This document shows positions 8,828-17,465 of a DNA stretch of 64,000 nt, in pieces. Source of the DNA: Blastococcus saxobsidens DD2 (GTDB lineage Bacteria > Actinomycetota > Actinomycetes > Mycobacteriales > Geodermatophilaceae). Numbering within the stretch: the stretch's first letter is position 1; each line of letters opens with the position of its first letter. The notes beneath the pieces were generated by a model. It worked only from the letters and a program-made list of their open reading frames with translations, ran no database searches and was not told the origin of the DNA. The stretch spans positions 4,195,541-4,259,540 of the forward strand of contig NC_016943.1 in the NCBI RefSeq assembly GCF_000284015.1, given 5' to 3'. Both the position numbers and the translations under genes were made by a program.

Positions 8828-9247
8828 TCACTCGGCCGGGGCACCGGCGTACTCCTCTGCGATGCGCCTGACCTCGCGGCAGATGTCAGGCAGACCCGAG
8901 CCCGGCCCGAATATGGCGCGCACACCGGAGGCCTTGAGCGCCGGGCGGTCGTCGTCGGGGATGATGCCGCCGACCACCACCGGGACGTCCGTGCCCAGCG
9001 CGGCCTGCTCCTGGTGCAGCCGGGCGCAGATGCCTACGTGGGCGCCGGAGAGGATCGACAGACAGATGACGTCGACGTTCTCTTGCATCGCCGCGACGGC
9101 GATCGCGTGGGGGGTCTGGCGGAGACCCGTGTAGATGACCTCGAAGCCGGCGTCGCGCAGGCCCCGAGCCACGACCTTGGCGCCACGGTCGTGACCGTCC
9201 AACCCTGGCTTGGCCAGGATGGCTCGCAGGCGCTGGACGTCGCTCAC
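8828..9247 (-). CDS. Cobalamin-binding small subunit of acyl-CoA mutase
   Basis: A 139-residue B12-binding domain protein that carries adenosylcobalamin for the mutase encoded just upstream. The base-off signature D-x-H-x-x-G is present (DGHDRG, residues 17-22), followed by LSILSGAHVG and VVVGGIIPDDD of the Rossmann-like fold. The start is a GTG overlapping the mutase stop by four bases (GTGA). A longer upstream ATG lies inside the mutase gene and is rejected. A separate small subunit is the arrangement of isobutyryl-, 2-hydroxyisobutyryl- and pivalyl-CoA mutases and of some archaeal methylmalonyl-CoA mutases. Confidence 0.93.
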   Translation of the reverse strand: MSDVQRLRAILAKPGLDGHDRGAKVVARGLRDAGFEVIYTGLRQTPHAIAVAAMQENVDVICLSILSGAHVGICARLHQEQAALGTDVPVVVGGIIPDDDRPALKASGVRAIFGPGSGLPDICREVRRIAEEYAGAPAE

Positions 9248-10869
9248 AGGACCGACCTGGTCTCGTGGTGCTCCCCGAAGACGGCACGCCATACGCCGGA
9301 GATCTCACCGACGGTGCAATCAGCCCCGACGGCCGCGTGCACCGCCGGCATGACGTTGTCCGTCCCTGCGCAGGCATCGCGCAGGTCCTCGAGAGCTTTC
9401 CGGCATCGGTCGGCGTCGCGTGCCGCGCGCAGGCGAGACAGTCGCTCGCACTGCCGTTGCTCCGACTGCTCGTCCCCCGTGAACCGTGGATACGGACGAG
9501 GCTCCTCGCTGCGGTACTTGTTGACGCCAACGATGACTCGGTCGCCTTCGTCGAGCGCCACCTGCTGCTGGTACGCACCGGCGGCGAGGGCCTGGGCGTA
9601 GTAGCCCGATTCGACCGCGCCCAGGGCGCCGCCCATCTCCTCGATTTTGTCCAGTTCAGCGACCATGCCTTGGGCCATCTGGCCCGTCAGGGTCTCCACG
9701 TAAAAGGAGCCGCCCAAGGGATCGGTGGTGTCCGGGATGCCAGTCTCGTACGCCATGATCTGGTTGATCCGGAGCGACGTCTTGGCCGCTTCCTCCGTCG
9801 GTATCCCCAGGGCTTCGTCGAAGGACGCCGTCCGGGTGGCCTCGACCCCTCCGAGGATCTGCGCCAGTGCCTGCAGCGTTATCCGCGAGATGTTGTTCAG
9901 CGGCTGCTGAGCGGTGAGGGGCTGTCCCGAGGTGGCCGCGTGGAGCCGGAAGCGAAGTCGATCCTCGGGGACGCCGAACCGCTCGGTCGCAATCCGCGAC
10001 CACACCTGGCGCACAGCCCGGTACTTGGCGACCTCCTCGAAAAAGTCCATCTCCGTGCAGAAATGGAACTCTAGATTAGGATGAAAATCGGGGATGGAGA
10101 GGCCCTTGTTCTGTGCGTCGGCGAGGTAGGCGATCCCGTTCGCCAGGGTGAAGGCCGCCTCCTGCAGCGGGCTGCTGCCTGCCTGCTTCATGTGTGAACC
10201 GGACACCGAGATCGGCAGCCAGCCAGGCGTGGTCCGGTGGGAGTGGATGACGACGTCGGTGGCGAGCCGGACTGCCGCTTCGATGGGAAGGAAGTGCGTT
10301 CCTCGAGCGACGTACTCCTTGATCGGGTCGTTCTGCAGTTGCAGGCGGAACGACCCGGGATCAATGTCGTGCCGCTCGCAGTACGTCAGCACCCACGAGT
10401 ACACGATCGGCGCGATGGAGTTGGCGGTCGAGAAGACGTGACCGGCACCGGCGAGGTCAACACCCGAGAACAGGTCGTCGATGTCGGAGTAGCTGTCGAG
10501 GGCGACACCGATCCGCCCGACCTCGCCGACCGCCATCGGGTCGTCGGAGTCATAGCCGATCTGGGTCGGGAGGTCCAAGGCGATCGACACACCGCCAGTG
10601 GCGCCGTTCTCGATGAGGAACCTGTAGCGCCGGTTGGCCTCCTCGGCGGAACCGAATCCCGCGTACATCTCTCTCGCCCAGAGTTCGTCGCGATATCCGC
10701 CGCTCGTGAACCCGCGGGTGTACGGGAACCGGCCAGGTGGCGGGAAGTCTGTCTCCTCGGCGAGCCATTGACCCTCCACGTCGGCTGACGCGTAGAAGGG
10801 CCGGGTCTGAAACCCACTCGTCGAATAGCGCTCCTCGGCATTAGCCGACTGTCGGCCTTCCCTCGTCAC
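9244..10869 (-). CDS. B12-dependent acyl-CoA mutase, large catalytic subunit (methylmalonyl-CoA mutase family)
   Basis: A 541-residue TIM-barrel subunit catalysing a radical carbon-skeleton rearrangement of an acyl-CoA, with cobalamin on the separate small subunit. Signatures include PYTRGFTSGG, DLPTQIGYDSDDPMAVGEVG, the GSHMKQAGSSP segment with the catalytic histidine, and DPLGGSFYVETLT. From remembered family alignments, position 69 is Tyr and position 189 is Arg. These match Tyr89 and Arg207 of methylmalonyl-CoA mutase. Isobutyryl-CoA mutase has Phe/Gln and 2-hydroxyisobutyryl-CoA mutase has Ile/Gln. That points to a CoA ester with a free carboxylate, as an inference. The GTG start overlaps the ligase stop. 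The exact substrate is unknown. Confidence 0.92.
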   Translation of the reverse strand: MTREGRQSANAEERYSTSGFQTRPFYASADVEGQWLAEETDFPPPGRFPYTRGFTSGGYRDELWAREMYAGFGSAEEANRRYRFLIENGATGGVSIALDLPTQIGYDSDDPMAVGEVGRIGVALDSYSDIDDLFSGVDLAGAGHVFSTANSIAPIVYSWVLTYCERHDIDPGSFRLQLQNDPIKEYVARGTHFLPIEAAVRLATDVVIHSHRTTPGWLPISVSGSHMKQAGSSPLQEAAFTLANGIAYLADAQNKGLSIPDFHPNLEFHFCTEMDFFEEVAKYRAVRQVWSRIATERFGVPEDRLRFRLHAATSGQPLTAQQPLNNISRITLQALAQILGGVEATRTASFDEALGIPTEEAAKTSLRINQIMAYETGIPDTTDPLGGSFYVETLTGQMAQGMVAELDKIEEMGGALGAVESGYYAQALAAGAYQQQVALDEGDRVIVGVNKYRSEEPRPYPRFTGDEQSEQRQCERLSRLRAARDADRCRKALEDLRDACAGTDNVMPAVHAAVGADCTVGEISGVWRAVFGEHHETRSVL

Positions 10870-12377
10870 GGGTTTTCCTTTCCGATCAACTGCATCAATC
10901 GCCGGCGGTCGACTTTGCCGTAAGGCGAATAGGGCATTGCTTCAATGAAGAAAACCTGCCGAGGGCGCCGGAAACTGAGGCGGGGTCGGCAGAACTCGAT
11001 GATTTCCGCCGGATCCATCGGGTCCGAGTCGGCAGGCACGATGGCTACGGCGACGGCCTCGCCCCACTGCTCATCCGGCAATGCGAAAGCCGCGCACTCC
11101 TTGACCCGAGGGTGGTGACCGACGACGCCTTCCACCTCGGCGGGGGCCACATTGAATCCGCCCGTGTTGATCATCTGGTCGCGGCGTCCGAGCAGGTAGA
11201 CGAACCCGCGCTCATCGACACGGGCCATGTCCTTCGTCCACACCCAGCCGTCCCGCAGGACGTCAGCGGTCTCCGCTGCCAAGTTGTGGTAGCCGTCCAT
11301 CACCTGGGGAGCCTTGACAATGAGCTCGCCGGCCTCGCCCGCGACGACGTCCTGACCGTCCTCGTCGACGATGCGCGCCTCGATCGTCGACCACGGTCGG
11401 CCGGCGGAGAACCGCTCCTCTCCGGAACCCTCGTGTTCATGCTTGCGCAGAACGGTGAGGGTGACCGGCGCCTCCGACTGCCCGTAGATCTGGATGAGTC
11501 GGGGACCCATCAGATCCAGTGCCTCTTCCAGGAGTCGCGGACCGATCGGGGAGGCGCCGTAGACCACCGATTCGAAGGGCACCTCGGTGCGCCTTTCCAC
11601 GAGGGTGGCCAGCATCGTCGGCACGAGTTTCAAGGTCGTGATCCCGTGCTGCTTCCCAAGTGCGATTGCGCGCTCCGGGTCGAACTGACGCATCACGTAG
11701 CTGGCCGAGCCCATCGCCAGACCGGCCATCTGCATGTAGCCGGCACCGTGTGACAAGGCTTGAGGAAGGAGCATCGAGGTCCGGTCGTGCATCGGTCCCA
11801 GTTCGAGGGCCACGTTGAAGACGACATGCGCCAGGGCCCGGTGACTGAGCACCACGCCTTTCGGTCGCCCCGTGGTTCCGGAGGTGTAGGAAATCCAGGC
11901 CGGGTGATCGGTCAGATCGCCGAGGCTCGGAGCTACGTCATGCCCCGCTTGCAGCGCGTCCTCGTAGTCGCGAGCCATGGCCGGCACGTCACCGCCGTCC
12001 ATGCGGATCCAGGTCACGTCATGCCGTTCGACCAGCGCGAGCGCGATCTCGTCGAAGTAGCTCTCCGTGATGATCACCCGGGCATCGCAGTCGGCGAGGC
12101 AGAAAGAGAAGTCGTCGAGCGCCAGGCGGGCGTTGAGTGCGACCCGGACAAAGCCTCCTGTGGCCAGCGCGGCGTCGACCTCGGCGAACTCCCACCTGTT
12201 CCGCAGCAGGACGGCGACCCGATCGCCGGTCCGCGCTCCGAGCCCGGTGAGCGCGTTCACGAGACGGGCCGACCGTGACGACAGCTGGGCGAAGGTCAGG
12301 GAGTGTTCACCGTCGGACACCGCAGTCGCTTGCGGGTGATAGCGGGCGCTGTTGCGCAACAGGTAGGCGAGATCCAT
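10866..12377 (-). CDS. AMP-forming acyl-CoA synthetase (ANL family)
   Basis: Activates a carboxylic acid to its CoA thioester through an acyl-adenylate (503 residues, cytoplasmic). The P-loop SYTSGTTGRPKGVVLSH, the A5 region QIYGQSEAPVTL, the hinge DMARVDERGFVYLLGRRDQM and the C-terminal lysine region PYSPYGKVDRRRL are complete, so the enzyme should be active. It sits between the thiolase/DUF35 genes and the mutase, so the imported acid is probably activated here before rearrangement. Its substrate cannot be read from sequence; medium-chain, branched or cyclic acids are all possible. Confidence 0.93.
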   Translation of the reverse strand: MDLAYLLRNSARYHPQATAVSDGEHSLTFAQLSSRSARLVNALTGLGARTGDRVAVLLRNRWEFAEVDAALATGGFVRVALNARLALDDFSFCLADCDARVIITESYFDEIALALVERHDVTWIRMDGGDVPAMARDYEDALQAGHDVAPSLGDLTDHPAWISYTSGTTGRPKGVVLSHRALAHVVFNVALELGPMHDRTSMLLPQALSHGAGYMQMAGLAMGSASYVMRQFDPERAIALGKQHGITTLKLVPTMLATLVERRTEVPFESVVYGASPIGPRLLEEALDLMGPRLIQIYGQSEAPVTLTVLRKHEHEGSGEERFSAGRPWSTIEARIVDEDGQDVVAGEAGELIVKAPQVMDGYHNLAAETADVLRDGWVWTKDMARVDERGFVYLLGRRDQMINTGGFNVAPAEVEGVVGHHPRVKECAAFALPDEQWGEAVAVAIVPADSDPMDPAEIIEFCRPRLSFRRPRQVFFIEAMPYSPYGKVDRRRLMQLIGKENP

Positions 12378-12391
12378 CGGTCCCTAGTCCC

Positions 12392-12781
12392 TCAGGCCGG
12401 CTCGAACCAGAACGGCGGGACGGCGTCATCCGTGTCGGCCACGACCATCCGGACCGGGACGGGGACGCGAGTCCCGTCGCCGAGTTCACGGATGTGCCCG
12501 AAAACCAGGGGGCCGTCGTCGTCCAACTGGATCTGGCCGAGTGTGTACGGCGGCGCCAGGCCCGGGCGCGCCACCCAGACCGTCGTGTAGGACAGAATCC
12601 TTCCCCGGTTGGCGAACTCCGATATCGCCATGGTCGCCTGTCCGCAGCGATAGCACACGGCCCGTCCTGGCCAGGAGACCGCTCCGCACTCCGTGCACCG
12701 CGTGCCGACGAGTCGTCCGCTGTCGCGGTCGAGGCGCGGCCGGTCGCGAGTGTTGGTGAACTCGTGCGCGCTCAATTCCAT
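12392..12781 (-). CDS. DUF35 / Zn-ribbon OB-fold acyl-CoA-binding protein
   Basis: A 129-residue protein with a rubredoxin-like zinc ribbon (CTECGAVSWPGRAVCYRCG, about residues 28-46) followed by an OB-fold. Members of this family pair with SCP2-type thiolases. In steroid degradation a DUF35 domain activates the Ltp2 retro-aldolase. The frame runs upstream into the thiolase gene, but the ATG used overlaps the thiolase stop by ten bases and gives the normal length. The adjacent thiolase is the obvious partner. The pair may cleave a C-C bond by thiolysis or by a retro-aldol reaction. Confidence 0.9.
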   Translation of the reverse strand: MELSAHEFTNTRDRPRLDRDSGRLVGTRCTECGAVSWPGRAVCYRCGQATMAISEFANRGRILSYTTVWVARPGLAPPYTLGQIQLDDDGPLVFGHIRELGDGTRVPVPVRMVVADTDDAVPPFWFEPA

Positions 12782-13947
12782 GGGTCTGTCCGCTCCAGAA
12801 TGTGGACGTTTGATGCGGCGGATTCGCCTTCCAGCCACCCCCCGCTGTTCTGGGCCATGGCCATGCGCGGCCTCGTGACCTGCCGGCCCTCGGCCTCCCC
12901 GCGCAGCTGCCACACCAACTCAGAGATCTGCGCGAGGCCGGTTGCGCCTACCGGGTGGCCGCGCGAGGACAGCCCTCCGCTGGGATTCACCGCAATTTTT
13001 CCGTCGATGGCGGTAGCACCGCTGCGCAGCAGATCGGCGGCCCCGCCCGGTTCACAGAAACCCAGCTGCTCGTAGTAGAGGAGCTCGCCCGGTGCCATGG
13101 CGTCGTGCACCTCGGCGACGTCGATGTCCTCCGGTCCGATGCCGGCTTCCTCGTAGGCCTGACGCGCACAGCCCGTCGCTGTTGATGGTCCTGGCGTTTC
13201 CGTGGCCGTGAAACCCGAGGCGGCCGCGCTGGCACGCACCAGGATGCGTGGCTTCCCGGTGCGGCTCGGAAGGTCCGCTCGCGTCACGATGGCCGCCGCT
13301 GAGCCGTCACACATCGAGCTGCACATGAGCAGTGTGAGCGGCTCGGCAATCGGCCGGGACGCCAGAACCTGATCTGCTGTCACGGGCTTGCGATGCTGGG
13401 CGTACGGATTGAGAGAGCCGTTGTGATGGCTCTTCACGGCCACGTCGACAAGGTCCTGCAGTGTCAGGCTGCCGTCGTCGAGTCGCTTGCGGAGCCGCAG
13501 GGCGTAGACCGCGGTGAACTGGAGGCCCAGCCCGCCGACCACGTCCAGGTCGGCCGCAGTCTCCAGGGCGTTCAACGAGCGATTCAGCTCATCGACGAAC
13601 ATCTTTTCGAAGCCCACGGCGAGAACGGTGTCGGCGACTCCCGCTCGAACCGCGATGATTGCTTCCCGGAAGGCGCTCGACCCACTTGCGCACGCGTTCT
13701 CGACGTTGACCACAGGTACCCGTTCAATGCCGATCTCCCGCAGGACCGACTGTCCACGGATCTGTTCCTGCCCTTGGAGCAGGCCGGCCATGGCGTTCGA
13801 CGAGTAGACGGCCTGAATGTCCTTCACGCCCATGCCCGCGTCATCCAGGGCCCGCAGAACCGAAACACGCGCCAGGTCTTTCAGCGACGCATGGGGGAAG
13901 CGTCCGCTGGGGTGCATCCCGACCCCGGCCACGGCGACGTCTGTCAT
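12772..13947 (-). CDS. SCP2/Ltp-type thiolase-like enzyme
   Basis: A 391-residue thiolase-fold enzyme. The nucleophile region is VENACASGSSAFREA, with the expected cysteine. The central segment reads EVHDAMAPGELLYYEQLG, where classical SCP2 thiolases have HDCF. The C-terminal motif NPSGGLSSRGHPVGATG has the catalytic histidine. The ATG overlaps the MmgE/PrpD stop, and the DUF35 gene overlaps its own end. Thiolase and DUF35 proteins of this kind form heteromeric complexes. The HDAM variant leaves room for an aldolase rather than a thiolase role, so the chemistry is uncertain. Confidence 0.9.
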   Translation of the reverse strand: MTDVAVAGVGMHPSGRFPHASLKDLARVSVLRALDDAGMGVKDIQAVYSSNAMAGLLQGQEQIRGQSVLREIGIERVPVVNVENACASGSSAFREAIIAVRAGVADTVLAVGFEKMFVDELNRSLNALETAADLDVVGGLGLQFTAVYALRLRKRLDDGSLTLQDLVDVAVKSHHNGSLNPYAQHRKPVTADQVLASRPIAEPLTLLMCSSMCDGSAAAIVTRADLPSRTGKPRILVRASAAASGFTATETPGPSTATGCARQAYEEAGIGPEDIDVAEVHDAMAPGELLYYEQLGFCEPGGAADLLRSGATAIDGKIAVNPSGGLSSRGHPVGATGLAQISELVWQLRGEAEGRQVTRPRMAMAQNSGGWLEGESAASNVHILERTDPWN

Positions 13948-15221
13948 CTCTTGTTCCTCTCCTGAGCTCGCGCCCGGCCGGAGTCGACCAGGAGCGCCCT
14001 GATGAAGCCCGCATCCGGGCAGTCGTGAGCCAGCTCGTCGTGTGCGGCCTGTACGACCGCTCTCGGGGCCTCGCAGTGCGCGGCCAAAGCTGGGACATCA
14101 GCGGACTCGGATGTGGGGAAGAGGAGAGCGCCTCCCTCGCCGGTGAACGTCTCCGTGCCATCGCCTGTGACGACGGTGAGCACAGCCGACATCTCGCTCA
14201 AAGTCGCGTCAGGGACGACCTGGACCACATCCGCCAGTGAGGCCAGAGGACCCGGCTCGTCGAGCCGCGACAGCCGCACGGTGCCGTCGGCGAGGCCGGC
14301 CGCGACGCAGTGGGACACGCTCATGAGCGCTTGGCCGCGCGACCGAAACGGGCCCCGGTTGAGCGTACCGGGGTAACCGACTTCTGCCTCCGACATCCGG
14401 ACGACGACCGACCGGGGCCTGCGACCCGCGAGCCAGGCATGGGCGGCGCACGCCAGGTGGGTCGGCACCTGGGCGATACCACTGATCGGGTAGGGCTTCA
14501 CCGCGATCTCGGCGATCGACGGGGCACCCGCTGACATCGACGCGGTCAGCCGTGCGGAGCCTGGATCATCGAAGAAGGCCGTGCTCCACCCAGCGTCCCC
14601 TTCCAACGCCTCCGGGGCTGCCATGGCACCCACCCGGGTCAGCAGAGCGGCTTCCACGCCGGCCCGGGCGGCGATCCCGACCTCGAGGAGCCACTCGTCG
14701 GATCCGTCGAGCCATGCCTGATTCGTTCCGCCGGCCATGACCGCGGCGAGTCCGATTGCGTTCGCCGTCTCGTCCGCCGACATGCCTAGCGCGGTTGCAG
14801 CTGTCGCGGCGGCGCCGAAGGCGCCAAACAGGCCGGACGGCCGGTAGCCGCGCTGCTGCGCGTCTGCCGAGTACACCCGCGCAACCGCGCACATGGTTCG
14901 GTAGCCGGCCGCCAGCGACTCGAGAAATCGGTCACTGCTCTCGTCTGCCAAGGCCAACGCCGCGGCGAGGGTCACCGCACCGACGTGCGAACGGCCGGCA
15001 GGGAAGAAGTCGTCTTGGGTCCGCGCATGCAACTGGGTCGCCAGCGCGAAGGCGTCCTGTCCCGGTGAGGGAGGAGCCGTGTTCCGCAGCTGATCCACCA
15101 GTCGACGACTGCTGCCCAGGTCTCCTGCGCCTGCGGCGATGTTGTTGAGCGTGAGCACGCGCAGATAGGCCGTGTCGGTGGGCAGTCGGCTCGATGCAGC
15201 CAAGTCTCCGGTGACCGTCAT
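13944..15221 (-). CDS. MmgE/PrpD-family protein (2-methylcitrate dehydratase-like)
   Basis: A 425-residue two-domain MmgE/PrpD protein. Visible family segments include DDFFPAGRSHVGAVTLAAAL, YRPSGLFGAFGAAATAATAL, KPYPISGIAQVPTHLACAA and a C-terminal lid domain. Known members dehydrate 2-methylcitrate, decarboxylate cis-aconitate or epimerise iminodisuccinate, so it likely acts on a polycarboxylate-like or hydroxyacyl substrate. It is the first gene of operon A, and its stop overlaps the thiolase start. The long upstream region is where the operon promoter should lie. The precise reaction is not inferable. Confidence 0.88.
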   Translation of the reverse strand: MTVTGDLAASSRLPTDTAYLRVLTLNNIAAGAGDLGSSRRLVDQLRNTAPPSPGQDAFALATQLHARTQDDFFPAGRSHVGAVTLAAALALADESSDRFLESLAAGYRTMCAVARVYSADAQQRGYRPSGLFGAFGAAATAATALGMSADETANAIGLAAVMAGGTNQAWLDGSDEWLLEVGIAARAGVEAALLTRVGAMAAPEALEGDAGWSTAFFDDPGSARLTASMSAGAPSIAEIAVKPYPISGIAQVPTHLACAAHAWLAGRRPRSVVVRMSEAEVGYPGTLNRGPFRSRGQALMSVSHCVAAGLADGTVRLSRLDEPGPLASLADVVQVVPDATLSEMSAVLTVVTGDGTETFTGEGGALLFPTSESADVPALAAHCEAPRAVVQAAHDELAHDCPDAGFIRALLVDSGRARAQERNKR

Positions 15222-15475
15222 CGCGCTTGGCGTCCGGAACGAAGCCGCTTAGTCCCCACCAGTAGTGAACGCCACTCAACCTGTGTGCCGTCTGGTGCGG
15301 ACGGATTGACGTTTGGCCGCGGGTGCGGCGCACCTGCCCGCTCCGCGACGAGCGCACTGGCAGATACAGGGCCGGGCCCGGGGAAGGTTGCAGCGCCGTC
15401 GTGGTCGAGATCCTGGCCCATGCCCACCCAATCGCCGACCGTCCTACGTGACTGGTCTCAAGGACGGTGTTTCAG

Positions 15476-15495
15476 AACGGAACAGATGTTCCGTT
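15476..15495. promoter_or_regulatory. Perfect 20-bp palindrome, candidate IclR operator for operon A
   Basis: AACGGAACAGATGTTCCGTT has 8-bp perfect arms and a 4-bp centre, about 255 bp upstream of the first gene of operon A. IclR-family dimers typically bind short palindromes of this kind, and an IclR gene ends the operon. No clear -35/-10 pair was found near it, so the promoter is not placed. Confidence 0.45.
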
Positions 15496-16086
15496 TATGC
15501 GTACCCCGGTAGACGAAGTGATGTCAACCACATCGGAGATGTCGTTCGTCTGGTGGTCGCGCTTTCCGTGCGCCAACCGCCCCGTGTGCGTCCTCCGGAC
15601 GGACCCGCACGGTGCGGACCTGTGGACCCGTGTGGCCGTGGGCCTGCCCGCAGTACTCCCGGGTGGGCGTGTAGCCGTGGGCGGTGATCTGGGCCAGGGA
15701 TTCCAGAGGGGGCGGCGGGGGCGGCGCCATACAACAGGTCGGGTGCGACGTCGGCAGGGGTCGCCCTCGGTCTGAGAGATGTCGGAGACCGTGCGCGACC
15801 CGATACCCGCGCAGCACCCTCGCCCCGGCCGACCGCTCGGCGTCCCACCGGACGGCACCCCCTGCCGCTCCTGTCGCCGTCGCGGCGGCGGGTGCGGCCC
15901 GGTCAGTGTGCCCGTCGGTGCCGGTGATGTTTGGCGTATTCGTGCACGGCGCCAGGACCGCGAGCGCGCTGAGCCGTGGCCGGCTCCGCCTCTCCCACCG
16001 GTGTTGCTGCTGGCGCAGGTCATCTGGACCCTCCCGGTACCGGAGCCGAAACCGGTACGCGAGGGACTACGGAACGGGTGTCCTGC

Positions 16087-16340
16087 CACCCATTCCCCGG
16101 CCCGTCCGGCACAGAGCTCTGCTCAGGGGCCGGGAGCGGCGGCGGGGGACGACCGGACCAAGACTGCTTCCGCAGCGCAGCGCCCGAAGGGCGGAAGGAT
16201 CTTGGTCCGGTCGGGAGGAGATGGCGCGGGAGGCCCCTACGCTGAGCTGCCGGACGGGTCGGGGGACCAGCAAGGACAGCCCGCCGCAGGCGGACCTTGA
16301 TGACGGCGCAGCCGGCGCCACGCGCAGCGTGGCCCGAAGG
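16087..16340. repeat. Direct repeat copy 1 (longer form, contains a hairpin)
   Basis: It begins CCCATTCCCCGGCCCGTCCG and ends CGCGCAGCGTGGCCCGAAGG. A second imperfect copy lies at 18779-18949 in the same orientation. This copy is longer by about 70 bp because of an internal hairpin block. The shared tail contains the perfect small palindrome CCACGCGCAGCGTGG. The pair flanks a cassette of three small genes. Confidence 0.75.
16151..16212. repeat. Large imperfect hairpin within direct repeat copy 1
   Basis: Arms of 23 and 22 nt (GACCGGACCAAG...CTTCCGC and its near-exact complement) enclose a 17-nt loop. Copy 2 of the surrounding direct repeat lacks this block, so it looks like a small inserted or excised palindromic element. 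No T-run follows it. Confidence 0.6.
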
Positions 16341-17074
16341 GCGCTCCTGGACTGCCCCACCGGCCCCCGCACAACGATGTCGACGGCGGACCCACGGGTC
16401 AGCGAGCCTCGATCACCCGACACGTCGCGGGAGACCCTGGCGGACCGGTCACGGGCCCCGACGTCTCGCCGTGCCCGGGGTCGGTGTCGCGCGCCATGAG
16501 TCGAGCGTGGCCAGGCCGGCGCCCGCTCGAGGGCGTCCGTCCGGATGTTATGGACAGGAGCCGTTGTCCACAGGGACCCATTGCGCAGGAGCGCCCCGAT
16601 GCTCGCGGCCGGCATCGGCTGACTGGAGGACAACAGGAGGACGGACCCCCGGCCGGCAGCGGGCCTCCAGTGGTTCTCCAGTCCCTGTGGGCACACGGGT
16701 TCCCCGACTGTCGTCTGCCTACCGGAGAACGTGCCTCAGAAGTGCGGGCGGCGCGGGTCGGTCAGGGACAGCGTCGGGGAGTGACAACCGGGCATCGGCC
16801 GCAGACGAACGAGGCGGTCCGGGAGACCGCTTACCAAGACGGGGCCGAACCCAGCCGCATCACCGGGGGGTGCACCGGCTGTCTCGGCGCCGCCCCCGGC
16901 GTCGGCAGATGCAGGGTCTCCGTCGCTGGCAGGTGACGCGCCACAGCCGCCACTACAGGAGAACAACCGGAGACAGTCAGACAAGGCTGGCTGTGAAGTG
17001 TCACCACCGGGCCCGAAATGGCGCCTTCTGTGGTGAAGGCACCGCCCACCACCGACGACCTCCGGGAGCCAGCC

Positions 17075-17284
17075 ATGCCCGCCCCCACGGCCGACCACGA
17101 GCCCGAGTTGCTCACCATCACCGAGGCCGCGGACGTGCTCCGCGCGCCCGTCGCCACCCTCCGGTACTGGCGACACCTCGGCACAGGCCCGAACAGCTTC
17201 CGACTCGGCCGGCGCGTCCTCTACCGCCGCGCCGACCTGCGCAGCTGGATCGACGCACAAGCAGACCAGTCCCCGCACCGATAG
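17075..17284 (+). CDS. Small helix-turn-helix protein (excisionase/MerR-like)
   Basis: A 69-residue DNA-binding protein of the HTH_17/excisionase type. It reads LLTITEAADVLRAPVATLRY for helix-turn-helix and RLGRRVLYRRADLRSWID for the wing. The ATG used has GGGAG upstream; an in-frame ATG 57 bp earlier has no clear ribosome site. Such proteins act as recombination directionality factors or as small regulators on plasmids and integrative elements. No integrase is adjacent. It sits just inside direct repeat copy 1. Confidence 0.75.
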   Translation: MPAPTADHEPELLTITEAADVLRAPVATLRYWRHLGTGPNSFRLGRRVLYRRADLRSWIDAQADQSPHR

Positions 17285-17465
17285 CCGCTCGCCTCCGAGA
17301 GCGGCTGGACGGGGCGCGGGGCCGCTTCGAACTCCGGGCACACGGTGAGGCCTTGTGGCCACCCCCCGGCTGTGGACGACGACGGTCGTCCACAGAAGCC
17401 GGCCGGGACGGGCTCCGGCAGCGCCGGAACGGCGACGCTGCTCACGCGCATCGAGAGGAGGAGCG

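Larger units (their letters stand above)
15222..17074. other. Long intergenic region without a convincing gene
   Basis: About 1.85 kb upstream of operon A. Open frames here are biased, Arg/Pro/Gly-rich and lack family motifs or ribosome sites, so none is called. It holds the operon A upstream region with a perfect 20-bp palindrome, one copy of a direct repeat and a large hairpin, all listed separately. Confidence 0.6.

Noticed and set aside
15472..16089. A 205-codon minus-strand frame upstream of operon A
   Set aside because: Arg/Pro/Gly-rich, no ribosome site, no motif, and equally long frames on the other strand.
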